Numbered from the stretch's first letter, positions 8,920-18,590 are shown. The stretch is 64,000 nucleotides of DNA from Amphritea atlantica (GCF_018860855.1 NZ_JAHKQE010000034.1:22092-86091), one strand, 5' to 3'. The notes: a model not told the origin generated them from the sequence alone. A program made the numbers and translations.

Positions 8920-9768
8920 TCAGAGATCGAGCATCATATTGTCGATCAGGCGAGCCTTACCTAGGTAAGCGGCGGCAATTAATACCAGCTCGGTATCGTC
9001 GCTGTCTGCCTGTTGCAGATCATCACGTTTAGAGATGCAATAGTAATCGCGTTTAAAGCCGGCTTGCTCTAGGGCGACCTGAGCTTCTTCCTGTAGATTC
9101 AGGTAATCACGTCGCCCCTCCGCTATTTGAGCGATGGTCGCGCGGATGGTCTTATTCAGAACTGGCGCGATAGCCATCTCTTCCGGTGTCAGATAGGCGT
9201 TACGAGAACTCAGCGCCAGATTGCTTTGGGCACGGGCAATGGGAGATCCTTGAATCTCAACAGGTAGGAATAGATCTTCCGCCATCCGGCGAATCACGAG
9301 TAACTGTTGAAAGTCTTTTTCGCCAAAGATGGCGACATCAGGCTGCACAATGCCGAACAGCTTACAGACCACGGTAGCAACACCGCGAAAATGTCCCGGT
9401 CGAGTCGCACCGCAATGAATATCAGAGATGCCCGGCACTTCGATCAGCGTTTGTATTACCTGGCCATTGGGGTACATCTCTTTAATGGTTGGGGCGAACA
9501 GATAATCGCAACTGGCCAGTTCGAGTTTCTCTTGGTCGGCTTCGAGTGTCCGTGGGTAAGCATCGAGATCTTCGTTCTCACCAAATTGCAGTGGATTCAC
9601 AAAGATGCTGGCGACAGTGATGTCGGCATTATTATTCGATTGCTGGATCAATTGGATATGACCCGTATGGAGATTGCCCATCGTTGGGACAAAACCGATT
9701 CGTTTGCCCGCACGACGCTCCGCGCCGATAGCTTCACGCAGTTCGGCGATAGAATGGATAGTTTTCAT
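8920..9768 (-). CDS. panC: pantothenate synthetase
   Basis: PanC condenses pantoate with beta-alanine, using ATP, in the last step of vitamin B5 synthesis. The 282-residue protein has the nucleotidyltransferase HIGH-type motif VPTMGNLHTGH (about 27-37), the GEKDFQQL segment and the KMSKS-like region LALSSRNAYL. Length is normal. Its ATG lies 2 bases after the panB stop, so both pantothenate genes are made from one transcript. The order folK-panB-panC downstream of pcnB is that of Pseudomonas. Confidence 0.97.
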   Translation of the reverse strand: MKTIHSIAELREAIGAERRAGKRIGFVPTMGNLHTGHIQLIQQSNNNADITVASIFVNPLQFGENEDLDAYPRTLEADQEKLELASCDYLFAPTIKEMYPNGQVIQTLIEVPGISDIHCGATRPGHFRGVATVVCKLFGIVQPDVAIFGEKDFQQLLVIRRMAEDLFLPVEIQGSPIARAQSNLALSSRNAYLTPEEMAIAPVLNKTIRATIAQIAEGRRDYLNLQEEAQVALEQAGFKRDYYCISKRDDLQQADSDDTELVLIAAAYLGKARLIDNMMLDL

Positions 9769-9770
9769 GA

Positions 9771-10565
9771 TTACTTGAATCCGTGTTCCGGTCCGGGGAA
9801 GGTGCCCGCTTTAACTTCTTCAGCATAGGCTTTAAAAGCGCCGGCGATATCGTTACTTTGCGCCATAAAGTTTTTCACAAACTTCGGACTGCGCCCCGGA
9901 GTAATACCCAGCATATCGTGCATAACGAGCACTTGGGCATCTGTGTCAGCCCCCGCGCCGATACCAATAACCGGAATCTCAACGGCTTGAGTGATTTCGC
10001 TGGCTAACAGTGAAGGCACGCATTCGAGCAGCAGCATTGCTGCACCCGCCTGTTCTAGGCGTACGGCGTCTTCAACCATCTGTTTAGCGGCATCATTATC
10101 GCGCCCTTGAATTTTATATCCGCCGAGTACGTTAACCGCCTGAGGGGTTAGTCCTAGATGGGCGCAAACGGGAATACCGCGTTGTGCTAGCAGGGCGATG
10201 GTCTCGTCCAGCCAAGCGGCGCCTTCTAGTTTGACGATATGGGCGCCCGCTTGCATCAGTGTAGCAGCGCTGTCCATCGCCTGTTCTGGCGTACCATAAC
10301 TCATGAAGGGTAGATCAGCCATGATCATTGAACCCTGATTGCCGGCCTTTACGGCGGCCGTGTGGTATGCCATCTCTTCGACGGTAACCGGAAGTGTACT
10401 ATCGTTGCCCTGCAGTACCATGCCCAGGGAGTCGCCCACTAACATCACCTCAACACCCGCGGTGCTGATAAGGTGAGAGAAACAAGCGTCGTATGCGGTT
10501 AGAACCGCAAACTTTTCACCGGCCTGTTTCCGCGCCATTAGTGTATGAAGGGTAATGCTGCTCAT
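9771..10565 (-). CDS. panB: 3-methyl-2-oxobutanoate hydroxymethyltransferase
   Basis: PanB transfers a one-carbon unit from methylene-tetrahydrofolate to ketoisovalerate, the first committed step to pantothenate. The 264-residue TIM-barrel enzyme shows [11 protein letters not shown] with the metal-binding Asp, [10 protein letters not shown], the [12 protein letters not shown] loop and IGIGAG, all in family order. Length is normal. It forms an operon with panC. A 130-base gap separates it from folK upstream, so it may have its own promoter. Confidence 0.97.
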   Translation of the reverse strand: MSSITLHTLMARKQAGEKFAVLTAYDACFSHLISTAGVEVMLVGDSLGMVLQGNDSTLPVTVEEMAYHTAAVKAGNQGSMIMADLPFMSYGTPEQAMDSAATLMQAGAHIVKLEGAAWLDETIALLAQRGIPVCAHLGLTPQAVNVLGGYKIQGRDNDAAKQMVEDAVRLEQAGAAMLLLECVPSLLASEITQAVEIPVIGIGAGADTDAQVLVMHDMLGITPGRSPKFVKNFMAQSNDIAGAFKAYAEEVKAGTFPGPEHGFK

Positions 10566-10695
10566 AAGAGAACCTGCTTATTTATTACTCACACGGGTGG
10601 GGATTATACCTAGGCCTTTTCGGATTAACTATTATCTATTGAGCATAGACAGCAAAAACGTTGTAACTGTTTGTTTTGTAATAGAGTTTGTTTGA

Positions 10696-11196
10696 CTAAA
10701 TTCGTTCGAGAGATCCGCTTTCACAGTTTTTAAGGCAGCTTGCGAGGCTTATTTTATGGGTAATGTGGAGGTCGGGGGCAATTTCAGCCAGAGGGTAAAG
10801 CACAAAATTACGTGCTTGAATAAAGGCATGGGGGACGGTTAATCGCTCGTTATTAATCTGCTGATCACCATATAGGAGCAGGTCTAGATCCAGTGTCCGT
10901 GGCCCCCAGTGCTGTATTCTGACGCGTTGGTGTTGTTGCTCAATAGCTTGTAGCGCATCCAGCAGCTCTAATGGCAGCAAGGTTGTTTCGACGCTGGCGA
11001 CGGCGTTGATGTAGTCAGGCTGGCCGGGTGGGCCAACCGGATCGCTACGATACAGGCTGGAATGAACCAGCGCGCGACAGTGGTCTAAACGTTCAAGTTC
11101 AAGCAGGGCGGTGGCAACCTGAGTGACGGGGTGCTCTAGATTGCTGCCAAGGCCGATATAGCAGCGGGTCCATGTCACGCAGGATAACTCAGCCAT
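10696..11196 (-). CDS. folK: 2-amino-4-hydroxy-6-hydroxymethyldihydropteridine pyrophosphokinase
   Basis: HPPK transfers pyrophosphate from ATP to the pterin precursor of folate. The protein shows CYIGLGSNLEHP near the N-terminus, the YRSDPVGPPGQPDYINAV loop and the signature WGPRTLDLDLLLYG. I choose the ATG at 11196, giving 166 residues, because the homology starts 11 residues later; a longer frame opening at 11271 would lie inside pcnB and add an unrelated basic tail. With this start the gene overlaps the end of pcnB by 8 bases, which suggests translational coupling. Confidence 0.95.
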   Translation of the reverse strand: MAELSCVTWTRCYIGLGSNLEHPVTQVATALLELERLDHCRALVHSSLYRSDPVGPPGQPDYINAVASVETTLLPLELLDALQAIEQQHQRVRIQHWGPRTLDLDLLLYGDQQINNERLTVPHAFIQARNFVLYPLAEIAPDLHITHKISLASCLKNCESGSLERI

Positions 11197-12601
11197 TGTT
11201 CTGCTCAGGCTTCTTAGCAGGGCTGCGGCGACGTCTACGACGCTTCGGTGCCTCGTCCTTGGGTACTTCACGGGACATGTGGCTACGGATCTGTGGATTT
11301 TGAGTCTGGTAATCCGTCCACCATTTGCCCAAGCCTTCGAGATCTTCGCCGCTGTTTTCGCGTAGCATTAGCAGATCGTAAGCGGCTCTGAAACGTGGGT
11401 GCTCCATGAGACGGTCGGCGCGCTTACCTTGGCGGCGCGGTAGACGGAACTGTAACTCCCAGATCTCGCGGATCGGAGTAGAAAAGCGTCGAGGAATAGC
11501 AGTTTGTCTAATCTGTTCAGAAATGATCTGATTGGCGGCTTCATGCATCGCCGGAACCGTGTGCATGCCATCATTCTTTTGTAACTGGGCCATCCTTCGC
11601 TGCATTGGATACCACAGTAGCGCAGCAAACAGAAAGGCTGGGGTGACGCTCTTGTTCTGCTGTAAGCGTCGATCGGTATTTTGCAAAGCATTGAGTATCA
11701 GTTGCTCGACTGGTTGGCCTTGTGGATCATCGAGGCACTCAGCCGTTTGCCGGAAAACGTGCTCTAGTAGGCCGTATTTACGGAACTGATGAAATGACTC
11801 GATACCGTGGCCAGACTGAAATATTTTTAGCACTTCATCGAACAAGCGCGCCGGAGCAATATCTTTGAGCAGATAACCCAGTTCATATAGCGGGGCTTCG
11901 GTTGCAGGTTCAATGGTAAACCCAAGCTTGGCGGCAAAGCGTGCCGCTCGGAGCATGCGTACTGGGTCTTCACGATAACGTGAATCCGGATCGCCAATCA
12001 TTCTCAGCGTACGATTCTGTAGGTCGTTAAAACCATTGGTAAAGTCGTAAACACAGTGATCTTTAGGGCAGTAATAGAGCGCATTGACGGTGAAGTCGCG
12101 ACGCAGCGCATCTTCTTCGATAGTGCCATAAACATTATCGCGCACAATCATGCCGCTATCGTTCTGGCGGCCATGTTCACCATCGCTGTTTTTCGGCTGA
12201 CTATCATGGCTAGCACGGAAGGTAGCGACTTCGATCATATCTCGACCAAAGCGAACATGCAGCAGCTTAAAGCGTCGACCGATCAGGCGTGAGCGACGAA
12301 ATATGGCATGGGCCTGTTCGGGGGTGGCATTGGTGGCGACATCAAAGTCTTTGGGTTCTTTATCCATGAGTAGATCACGGATACAGCCACCCACTAGATA
12401 GCCTTCATAGCCTTCATCCTGTAAGTGATATGCTGTTTTCATCGCCGCATCGTTTAGCCGCCTGCGGGGAATTCGGTGGATCTCTTCAGGAATAAGCACT
12501 GGGCCACTGTTTTGCGGGCTGGCTTTGCCGGCTGATTGCTTTCGATTACTACCGAATAGTTTACGGATAAACGAGCCTATAGGTGATGAGTTTTTGTCCA
12601 T
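11189..12601 (-). CDS. pcnB: poly(A) polymerase I
   Basis: PcnB adds 3' poly(A) tails that expose RNAs to decay, including by PNPase. The 470-residue protein has the class II nucleotidyltransferase core: YLVGGCIRDLLMD then the catalytic Asp pair in DFDVAT (about residues 85-110), the RRDFTVNALYY segment and the tRNA-nucleotidyltransferase-type RNA-binding region. The C-terminus is a basic tail with a run of six Arg (RRRRRRSPAKK), usual for PcnB and probably RNA-binding. It lies directly downstream of the putative CrcZ-like RNA, so read-through from that sigma-54 promoter could also feed pcnB. Confidence 0.95.
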   Translation of the reverse strand: MDKNSSPIGSFIRKLFGSNRKQSAGKASPQNSGPVLIPEEIHRIPRRRLNDAAMKTAYHLQDEGYEGYLVGGCIRDLLMDKEPKDFDVATNATPEQAHAIFRRSRLIGRRFKLLHVRFGRDMIEVATFRASHDSQPKNSDGEHGRQNDSGMIVRDNVYGTIEEDALRRDFTVNALYYCPKDHCVYDFTNGFNDLQNRTLRMIGDPDSRYREDPVRMLRAARFAAKLGFTIEPATEAPLYELGYLLKDIAPARLFDEVLKIFQSGHGIESFHQFRKYGLLEHVFRQTAECLDDPQGQPVEQLILNALQNTDRRLQQNKSVTPAFLFAALLWYPMQRRMAQLQKNDGMHTVPAMHEAANQIISEQIRQTAIPRRFSTPIREIWELQFRLPRRQGKRADRLMEHPRFRAAYDLLMLRENSGEDLEGLGKWWTDYQTQNPQIRSHMSREVPKDEAPKRRRRRRSPAKKPEQNNG

Positions 12602-12660
12602 ATCTTACTGAGAAACTTACGCAGAAATAAGAGCGCAGAATAATAGCACAAAATACAATC

Positions 12661-12954
12661 AAAAAGCGTAGTTAAAGCCGTAGTTTATCTGATCTTTAGT
12701 GCCGGATGGCTGAGAGTTTTAGCGGAATGAAAAGGAGATGAGTAAGCTGGTCGCTTTTAGACAACAACTCAGTATTAGCTTGTTGTTTTTGTTTCTAATA
12801 GCACTGATTCGGGACCGTTGTATTGGGTGTCAATTCAGCGACCAGCTTGTAGAGCCTCATTTTTATTTTTATTCGAGGCAAGATACTTATCAACTAATAA
12901 TCTGGGTTTTATTTTTATTATGATTATTGGTAGTAAGTGTTTTTTTTCTTCTTG
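12661..12954 (-). ncRNA. Putative CrcZ-like regulatory RNA
   Basis: The 558-base gap between cbrB and pcnB is where Pseudomonas carries crcZ. Here the minus strand has a sigma-54 promoter (12965-12980) predicting a start near 12954. The transcript would open A-rich and then form three hairpins whose loops are A-rich: stem AATAATC/GATTATT (12896-12902 and 12922-12928, 19-nt loop), stem GCCTC/GAGGC (12854-12858 and 12875-12879, 16-nt loop) and stem TATTAG/CTAATA (12773-12778 and 12795-12800, 16-nt loop). The loops carry AATAAAAATAA, AATAAAAATAA and AAACAAAAACAA, resembling the CA motifs bound by Hfq with Crc. A 12-bp inverted repeat (12744-12755 and 12837-12848) encloses the last hairpin. The 3' end is uncertain; a T5 run lies at 12661-12665 without a strong stem. 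Function is inferred from position and motifs. Confidence 0.7.
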
Positions 12955-12964
12955 TCTTAATAGT

Positions 12965-12980
12965 AGCACTTGCTGTGCCA
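12965..12980 (-). promoter_or_regulatory. Sigma-54 promoter for the CrcZ-like RNA
   Basis: Minus strand reads TGGCACAGCAAGTGCT, against the RpoN consensus TGGCACG-N4-TTGCT. The -24 GG and -12 GC are both present with correct spacing. Transcription would run toward pcnB and start near 12954. Confidence 0.8.
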
Positions 12981-13031
12981 GTTATTGTAACTATATGTTT
13001 TTGTTGGTATTTATTGTTTTTATCTATTATT

Positions 13032-13163
13032 TGTTACTAAGTGTTACCCCGTGAGGTAACAAAACTTGTTACCTTTCTACACATGCTGCACCTGCTTCAT
13101 GGGGGATAAGTAACACTTCTGTTTGATCCGTATGCGACGTAGGTCTATTGCCCAATCTGTTAC
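13032..13163 (-). repeat. Cluster of six TGTTAC elements, candidate CbrB enhancer
   Basis: TGTTAC occurs at 13032-13037, 13042-13047, 13067-13072 and 13158-13163, and its complement GTAACA at 13056-13061 and 13110-13115. Two pairs make palindromes: GTTACC-N6-GGTAAC (13043-13060) and the perfect GGTAACAA-N3-TTGTTACC (13055-13073). The cluster lies about 50-185 bases upstream of the sigma-54 promoter, the normal place for an activator of this class. I recall TGTTAC-type sequences in CbrB sites but not the exact published consensus. Confidence 0.6.
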
Positions 13164-14551
13164 TCTTTCGGTTTGCGCGGAATACCAAGCTTTTGTCGCC
13201 GCTCCCATAAACATTTTCGACTGACTCCCAGCTTCTTAGCCAGTTTGGTTTCACTCATATTGTCTTGGTTTTCCAGTACGAAACGCTGAAAATAATCGTC
13301 CAAAGAGAGGTTTTGGTCCGCTCGTCGTTCTTTGAATCCGGTGTCGCCAATCAGAGAGTTACCACTGGCAAAGCTTGATTCCAGTTCCGCTAGCGAGTCA
13401 GGCTCAATATCTAAGCCAAGCAGATCGGTGGTAATCATATGATCATCAGCCAGAATCACCGCCCGCTCGATGGCGTTCTGTAATTCCCGTACATTGCCCG
13501 GCCAGTTATAGCGAATCATGGTGGTGCAGGCATCATCGCTGAATTTCAGTAGAGGAGAGCCCAGCTTGTCACAGCTTCGTTGTAAAAATTGCTGAGCAAT
13601 TTCGATGATATCCTCACCTCGTTCACGCAGCGGCGGCATCTGTAACTCCATGACATAGAGTCGATAGTAGAGATCCTCGCGAAACTCGCCTGTCTTCGCG
13701 AGTGCTTTCAGGTTGCGGTGGGTGGCGGCAATCAGGCGGACGTCGACCTTGATCGATTTCACCGAGCCAACCCGGCGGATCTCGCTCTCTTGTAGGAAGC
13801 GTAGCAAGCGGGCCTGCGCTTCAAGCGGGAGTTCACCAATTTCATCGAGAAACAGAGTGCCACCATGGGCGGCTTCTATCAGGCCATTACGGGTTGCATC
13901 AGCACCGGTGAAGGCACCTTTTTCGTGACCAAAGAGTTCGGATTCAATCAAACTTTCTGGAATGGAGGCGCAGTTGACTGAGACCATTGGCGAACTGGCA
14001 CGAGCACTCTGTTGATGAATCGCTCGGGCCGCCAATTCTTTGCCGGTGCCTGACTCACCTTGAATTAGAACAGTGGCATCGGTGCCGGCGACTTTCTGGA
14101 TCCGACTGAACAGATTTTGCATCGCGGGGCAGTTGCCGACCATTTCATTACTACTATTCGGACGCGCACTATTTTTCGGAGTTGCGGCAGTGTCATCATC
14201 ACTACGCAGTTTGATGATGTTAGCGATGGTTTCTAGGATTTCATCGTGATCAAAGGGCTTGGCAATATAATCCACGGCCCCCATTTTCATGGCTTCGACA
14301 GCGGAGCGCATGCTGGCATAGCTGGTCATAATGACGACCGGCACGGCTTTAGCGAGGTCGATCAGGTCGGTGCCGGGGGCACCGGGTAGACGCAAATCGC
14401 TGATGATTAGGTTGTAATCATTGAGATTAAACTGGTTGGTCGCTTCGTCAACAGACCCAGCATCGTCAACAGTATAACTATTTCGCTCCAGCAATCGCCG
14501 GAGGGCGGAACGTATAATAGGCTCATCTTCTACGATCAGAATGCGGCTCAT
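13160..14551 (-). CDS. cbrB: Sigma-54-dependent response regulator CbrB
   Basis: NtrC-type regulator of 463 residues: receiver domain (1-120, phospho-acceptor D52, K98), AAA+ domain with Walker A GESGTGKE (165-172) and the sigma-54 contact loop GAFTGA (212-217), and a Fis-type helix-turn-helix at the C-terminus ([21 protein letters not shown]). Named CbrB by its partner kinase and by the syntenic order cbrA-cbrB-pcnB known from Pseudomonas, where it activates use of poor carbon and nitrogen sources and crcZ transcription. It follows cbrA after 64 bases. The likely direct target is the RNA downstream. Confidence 0.88.
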   Translation of the reverse strand: MSRILIVEDEPIIRSALRRLLERNSYTVDDAGSVDEATNQFNLNDYNLIISDLRLPGAPGTDLIDLAKAVPVVIMTSYASMRSAVEAMKMGAVDYIAKPFDHDEILETIANIIKLRSDDDTAATPKNSARPNSSNEMVGNCPAMQNLFSRIQKVAGTDATVLIQGESGTGKELAARAIHQQSARASSPMVSVNCASIPESLIESELFGHEKGAFTGADATRNGLIEAAHGGTLFLDEIGELPLEAQARLLRFLQESEIRRVGSVKSIKVDVRLIAATHRNLKALAKTGEFREDLYYRLYVMELQMPPLRERGEDIIEIAQQFLQRSCDKLGSPLLKFSDDACTTMIRYNWPGNVRELQNAIERAVILADDHMITTDLLGLDIEPDSLAELESSFASGNSLIGDTGFKERRADQNLSLDDYFQRFVLENQDNMSETKLAKKLGVSRKCLWERRQKLGIPRKPKE

Positions 14552-14615
14552 TCGGTTTACCTTTGCTTCTTATCCTCGGGTCGCAGGTGTTTGTTATATT
14601 ACAAACTTAAGCCTG

Positions 14616-17513
14616 TTAAATGACTGGGAGGGTGATAACCATCTGAGTGCCATTGTTCTGATTTTTATTGGCGGGACTCACTACGTTAATACTACCATAA
14701 TGCTCCTCGATGATGTTATAGACCAATGACAGTCCCAGACCGGTGCCTTTGCCCGGATCTTTAGTGGTAAAAAATGGTTCGAATAGCTTATTAATGTGTT
14801 CTGGTGAGATACCGCTACCTTCATCGTTTATGGTGATGACGACTGAGTTGCTCTCGCGGGTAGCATCAAGCCAGACGGCGCCTTGGTCGGGTGAGGCATC
14901 GCAGGCATTATTGATCAGATTGATAAAAACTTGCATCAGTCGTTGAGGGTCGCCGCTGATATAGATTGCGCTATCAATTTTGTTGCTTAGTTGTAGCGCT
15001 CGGCCACGACTATCCATCGAGACCAGATGCAGGGCTTCATCGGTGAGTTCTTTCAGATTGATATTTTCTAGGTGTTGCTGCTCATCACTCTGGCCGGAGT
15101 GGGCGAAGCGCACCAGTGATTGAACGATACGGGTAATTCTTTGAGTTTGTGTAACGATCTGTTCCGCACTTTCAAGAATATAGGGATCATCGGTTTCATA
15201 CTTGAGATTCTGCGCTAGGCAGGCAATACCCGTGACAGGGTTGCCTATCTCATGGGCGACTCCGGCTGCGAATCGGCCAATGGATGCCAGTCGTTCGTTA
15301 TGGGTTAGTCGATTGACCAACAGCTGATTCTCGGTTTCGTTTTCTAGCAAAATCACCATGGACTCGGCGTCATCGGCGAGGCTGGCTTTATGTAAGCTAA
15401 GCCAGCAGTTTTCATCGTTAATCAATAAGTGTTGTGACAGTAGATGGCTGTTTTCTTGCCGCGAGAAATTGTTGAGTAATTCGCCCCAAGGCGCTGGCAG
15501 ACTCAGTAGTTTGCGCGTTAAAACGAAGGATGATTGCAGTCCGGTGAAGTGCTCCATCTCTTCATTCCAGAAAATGATCTGACCCTTCTCATCGAGAGAG
15601 CAGGCTCCGAGAGGTAGGCGTTGCAGTGTCATCCGGTGGTGACGGCGCAGATTATCGAGTTCGGCGGCGAGACCGCTCAGGCGTGTTTGATAGGTTTCCA
15701 GCTGCGCCTCTAGCAAGTGAATATCTCGCGTACGATATTGGCCGACGGTCTCGGTTTTAATCTGTTGGTTGAGCAGGGTGCTCGCTTCAACCGGTCCAAA
15801 CAGAGCACTAAGGCGGCTTTCGGTATGAGTTCGGAGTCTAACAAGGTCGATGGCGTTGAGTTCGCCACTGACGAGGTTGAGCTCATGCAGGGCTTGGTCT
15901 ATTTCCCGTTTTGCAGTGGCTTTTCCCAGCCGAGGGCTGAGGAGCTCGATGAGTTCATCGCTGTGGCTGATATTGAGTTGAGGGCCTACCGGACGTTGCA
16001 GGCTGTTGTGTAGGCAGGCACTGGCGCTGGCGATCTCTTCGGGTGAGCTTCGGGTGAGCACTGAGGTGAGCAGAAAAATAATGATATTGGCGGTGAGTGC
16101 GTAGATCGCGATCTGATGCCAGTTGTCATAATCCATAATGACAGCGTCGGCACGAATGGTATCGCCACCGAGTAAGCCTGTTAGCATCGAGATAATCCAG
16201 ATCCCCATACCTGCAATCAGTCCTAGGCAGAAGCCATTGCGGTTTGCGCCGGGCCAAAATAGCGTTGCCAGAATGCCGGGCAAAAACTGCATAAAGGTAA
16301 TAAAGGCCAGGGTGCCTAGCCAATGCAAGTTGTAGTTAAGCCCGACGGTACTGTAGAACAGATAACTACTGAGCATCATAACGATAATGAGGATGCGTCT
16401 TAGCCAGAGCAAGCGGGAATATAAACGATCGGTTGCGAGGGGCGGTGTGAGCGGCAAAATAAGATGATTTTGCAGCATCGAGGCAATGGAAATCGTCGCT
16501 ACGATGATGATTCCGCTGGCGGCGGTTAGCCCACCGATAAAGGCTAGGGTCGTGAGAAAATTAGAATCAAGCTGTATGCCGAGGTTTAGAATCAGGAAGG
16601 CGGGTTGATCGGCGATCCCTAGTTTAATACCAGCCCATAGGATTGGCGGTACCGCGAGTGCCATGATGAGCAGGTACAGTGGCATTCCCCAGCTGGCTTT
16701 GTGCAGGCTGTTAGATGATGTGTTTTCGGTAAACATCATATGAAAGGTGTGAGGCATGACAATAATGGCGGAGAAAAAGCCCAGTAACATGGTGCGCCAC
16801 ATGTCGCTGTCGAGTGGCGTGTCGAATATTGCCAACTCCTGTGGGTTTTGTTGCAGCCAGAGCTCTAAGCCACCGGGGCCATCCATCACATTAAATAGTG
16901 CATAGAGGGCAATGGTTACCATGGCGAACAGCTTGATCAGTGAGCCAGTGGCCATGGCAACAATAAGGCCGGTGCGGTTATAGCGTAGCGAGGGGTTGCG
17001 GGCCCCGACGAGAATGGCGAACAGGGCAATCAAGGTGCAGAAGCCGATGGCGATCTGGTCGGAAGAAAAATCTTGGTTAAGAATATGTAGTGAGTCGGAT
17101 ACCGCCTGAATCTGGATCGAGATTAACGGCAGAATCGCAATCAAGGAAAAGAGCGCGGTTAAGGTGCCTGCTGTCGCTGAGCGGAATCGGAAAGCGAACA
17201 GGTCCGCCAGTGAACTGAGTTGATAAGTACGGGTAATGCGTAAAATCGGAATGAGTATCACTGGGGCGAGAAAAAAGGCCCCTGACGCGCCTAAATAGGA
17301 GGCGAGGAAGCTATAACCGGACTCTTTTGCCAGCGCGAAGGTGCCGTAAAAAGTCCAGACGCTGGTGAATACGCCGAGCGACAGTACGTAGGTGACCGGA
17401 TGGTAGATGATGCGTTTTGAAATCCAGCCGCGCTCAGTAATATAGGCGGTGCCAAAGAGCGCGGTCAGATAGGCGATAGCGATGAATATCAGTTCCGTTA
17501 GATTAAAATTCAT
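14616..17513 (-). CDS. cbrA: Sensor histidine kinase CbrA with an SSS-transporter domain
   Basis: The 965-residue protein joins a sodium:solute symporter-like N-terminal half (about 13 membrane segments, residues 1-490) to a STAC-like linker, a PAS domain (about 625-730), a HisKA domain with phospho-acceptor H754 (VAHEIGNP) and a HATPase_c domain ([26 protein letters not shown]). This architecture is that of CbrA, whose signal is debated and may be histidine transport or an internal metabolite. I use the ATG at 17513 (AAGAAGG upstream) rather than one at 17543. It then overlaps the small upstream ORF by 11 bases, consistent with translational coupling. Confidence 0.9.
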   Translation of the reverse strand: MNFNLTELIFIAIAYLTALFGTAYITERGWISKRIIYHPVTYVLSLGVFTSVWTFYGTFALAKESGYSFLASYLGASGAFFLAPVILIPILRITRTYQLSSLADLFAFRFRSATAGTLTALFSLIAILPLISIQIQAVSDSLHILNQDFSSDQIAIGFCTLIALFAILVGARNPSLRYNRTGLIVAMATGSLIKLFAMVTIALYALFNVMDGPGGLELWLQQNPQELAIFDTPLDSDMWRTMLLGFFSAIIVMPHTFHMMFTENTSSNSLHKASWGMPLYLLIMALAVPPILWAGIKLGIADQPAFLILNLGIQLDSNFLTTLAFIGGLTAASGIIIVATISIASMLQNHLILPLTPPLATDRLYSRLLWLRRILIIVMMLSSYLFYSTVGLNYNLHWLGTLAFITFMQFLPGILATLFWPGANRNGFCLGLIAGMGIWIISMLTGLLGGDTIRADAVIMDYDNWHQIAIYALTANIIIFLLTSVLTRSSPEEIASASACLHNSLQRPVGPQLNISHSDELIELLSPRLGKATAKREIDQALHELNLVSGELNAIDLVRLRTHTESRLSALFGPVEASTLLNQQIKTETVGQYRTRDIHLLEAQLETYQTRLSGLAAELDNLRRHHRMTLQRLPLGACSLDEKGQIIFWNEEMEHFTGLQSSFVLTRKLLSLPAPWGELLNNFSRQENSHLLSQHLLINDENCWLSLHKASLADDAESMVILLENETENQLLVNRLTHNERLASIGRFAAGVAHEIGNPVTGIACLAQNLKYETDDPYILESAEQIVTQTQRITRIVQSLVRFAHSGQSDEQQHLENINLKELTDEALHLVSMDSRGRALQLSNKIDSAIYISGDPQRLMQVFINLINNACDASPDQGAVWLDATRESNSVVITINDEGSGISPEHINKLFEPFFTTKDPGKGTGLGLSLVYNIIEEHYGSINVVSPANKNQNNGTQMVITLPVI

Positions 17514-17679
17514 CGCTGCGCCGCCTTCTTTCGAGAATAGCAATAATCAGGATCAGGGCTGCCCAGATAATAAAGGGGCGATACCAGGGGGTAGCCGAGT
17601 CGGGCCACCATTGATCGAGTAGGGGTGATAACAGATAGCCACCAATGACCAGCACGATGAGAACGCGGTAAAAATGCAT
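17503..17679 (-). CDS. cbrX: Small membrane protein, CbrX-like
   Basis: A 58-residue protein with two hydrophobic segments (about 4-20 and 35-50) and a positively charged tail ending in [10 protein letters not shown]. The ATG at 17679 shares its A with the gluQ stop (TGATG), and the 3' end overlaps cbrA by 11 bases, so the three genes are linked in translation. Pseudomonas has a small membrane ORF called CbrX at this position, coupled to cbrA; similarity here is by position, size and topology, not by a checked alignment. A longer frame from 17757 would run into gluQ and is rejected. Confidence 0.7.
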   Translation of the reverse strand: MHFYRVLIVLVIGGYLLSPLLDQWWPDSATPWYRPFIIWAALILIIAILERRRRSDEF

Positions 17680-18554
17680 CAGTTGCTCTCCAAAATAATA
17701 CCCATACGCTTGGGAATAGCGTTGATATCCCAGTGTTCGACAGCCCATGCAAGGCATTCGTCGAGACGACAGTCGCTCAGTTCTGCCACCGGCTGCTGCC
17801 CCAGAAAACGTAACGCGCGAATAATCTGTTGGCGTGTCTGATGAGAATCCAGTGCGGGGGCCAGTGTTTGCTTACTGAGTTTTTGGCCTTGGAGGTTAGT
17901 AGCAACTGGAATGTGAGCATAGATTGGTTGAGGGTAACCGAGTTGCTGTTGTAGATGTATCTGCTTAGGCGTTGAGTCGAGCAGGTCTGAACCGCGGACA
18001 ATGTGATTGATCTGTTGCGCGGCATCGTCAACAGTGACGGCCAGTTGGTAGGCAAAAAAACCATCACGGCGAAAGATAACAAAGTCCTCTATTGGATGAT
18101 TAGCAGTCTGCGGGCCTTGGATAAGATCATCAAAGGAGTAATCCTCTGCGCAGATGCTGCGAATAGCGCAGCCGGTCCTGTGCTTCGGTGGATGGACACG
18201 ACAATAGCCATCATAACGATTGCTGCCGGTGCGTTGGCGAATTTTCTGTCGCGAGCAACTGCAGGGATAGGCGAGCTGATGGGAGACAAGCTCTGTTAAT
18301 GCGTCGTTATAGATAGATAGGCGATCACTTTGGTAGATCACTGGCCCATGCCATTCAAAGCCAAACTGTTCTAACGTTTTAAGAATACGGTCAGAGGCGC
18401 CTTTGACTACGCGGGGCGTGTCTAGGTCTTCGATGCGAACGAGCCAGCGACCATGATGTGCGCGGGCGTCAAGATAGCTGGCAAGTGCAGCCAAAAGAGA
18501 GCCAAAGTGGAGCGGGCCCGTGGGTGAGGGGGCAAAACGACCTGTATAGACCAT
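17679..18554 (-). CDS. gluQ: glutamyl-Q tRNA(Asp) synthetase
   Basis: GluQRS is a shortened glutamyl-tRNA synthetase, lacking the anticodon domain, that glutamylates the queuosine base of tRNA(Asp). The 291-residue protein starts with GRFAPSPTGPLHFGSLLAALA, the HIGH-type motif, has the KMSKS-like GQKLSKQTL, and has zinc-ligand cysteines in CSCSRQKI and YCRVHPP. It lies directly after dksA, the arrangement in many gammaproteobacteria, where dksA read-through supplies gluQ. The dependence on queuosine gives a loose functional link with the QueD-like protein at 6483. Confidence 0.95.
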   Translation of the reverse strand: MVYTGRFAPSPTGPLHFGSLLAALASYLDARAHHGRWLVRIEDLDTPRVVKGASDRILKTLEQFGFEWHGPVIYQSDRLSIYNDALTELVSHQLAYPCSCSRQKIRQRTGSNRYDGYCRVHPPKHRTGCAIRSICAEDYSFDDLIQGPQTANHPIEDFVIFRRDGFFAYQLAVTVDDAAQQINHIVRGSDLLDSTPKQIHLQQQLGYPQPIYAHIPVATNLQGQKLSKQTLAPALDSHQTRQQIIRALRFLGQQPVAELSDCRLDECLAWAVEHWDINAIPKRMGIILESN

Positions 18555-18590
18555 TGCAAAAGCGGCCGACGATGTGTCAGCCGCGTAGAG

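Noticed and set aside
12738..13054. Two small overlapping plus-strand frames (61 and 78 codons), hydrophobic products
   Set aside because: They arise from the T-rich complement of the putative A-rich RNA. The AAGGAG before 12738 touches the ATG directly, so spacing is wrong, and the proteins have no family features.
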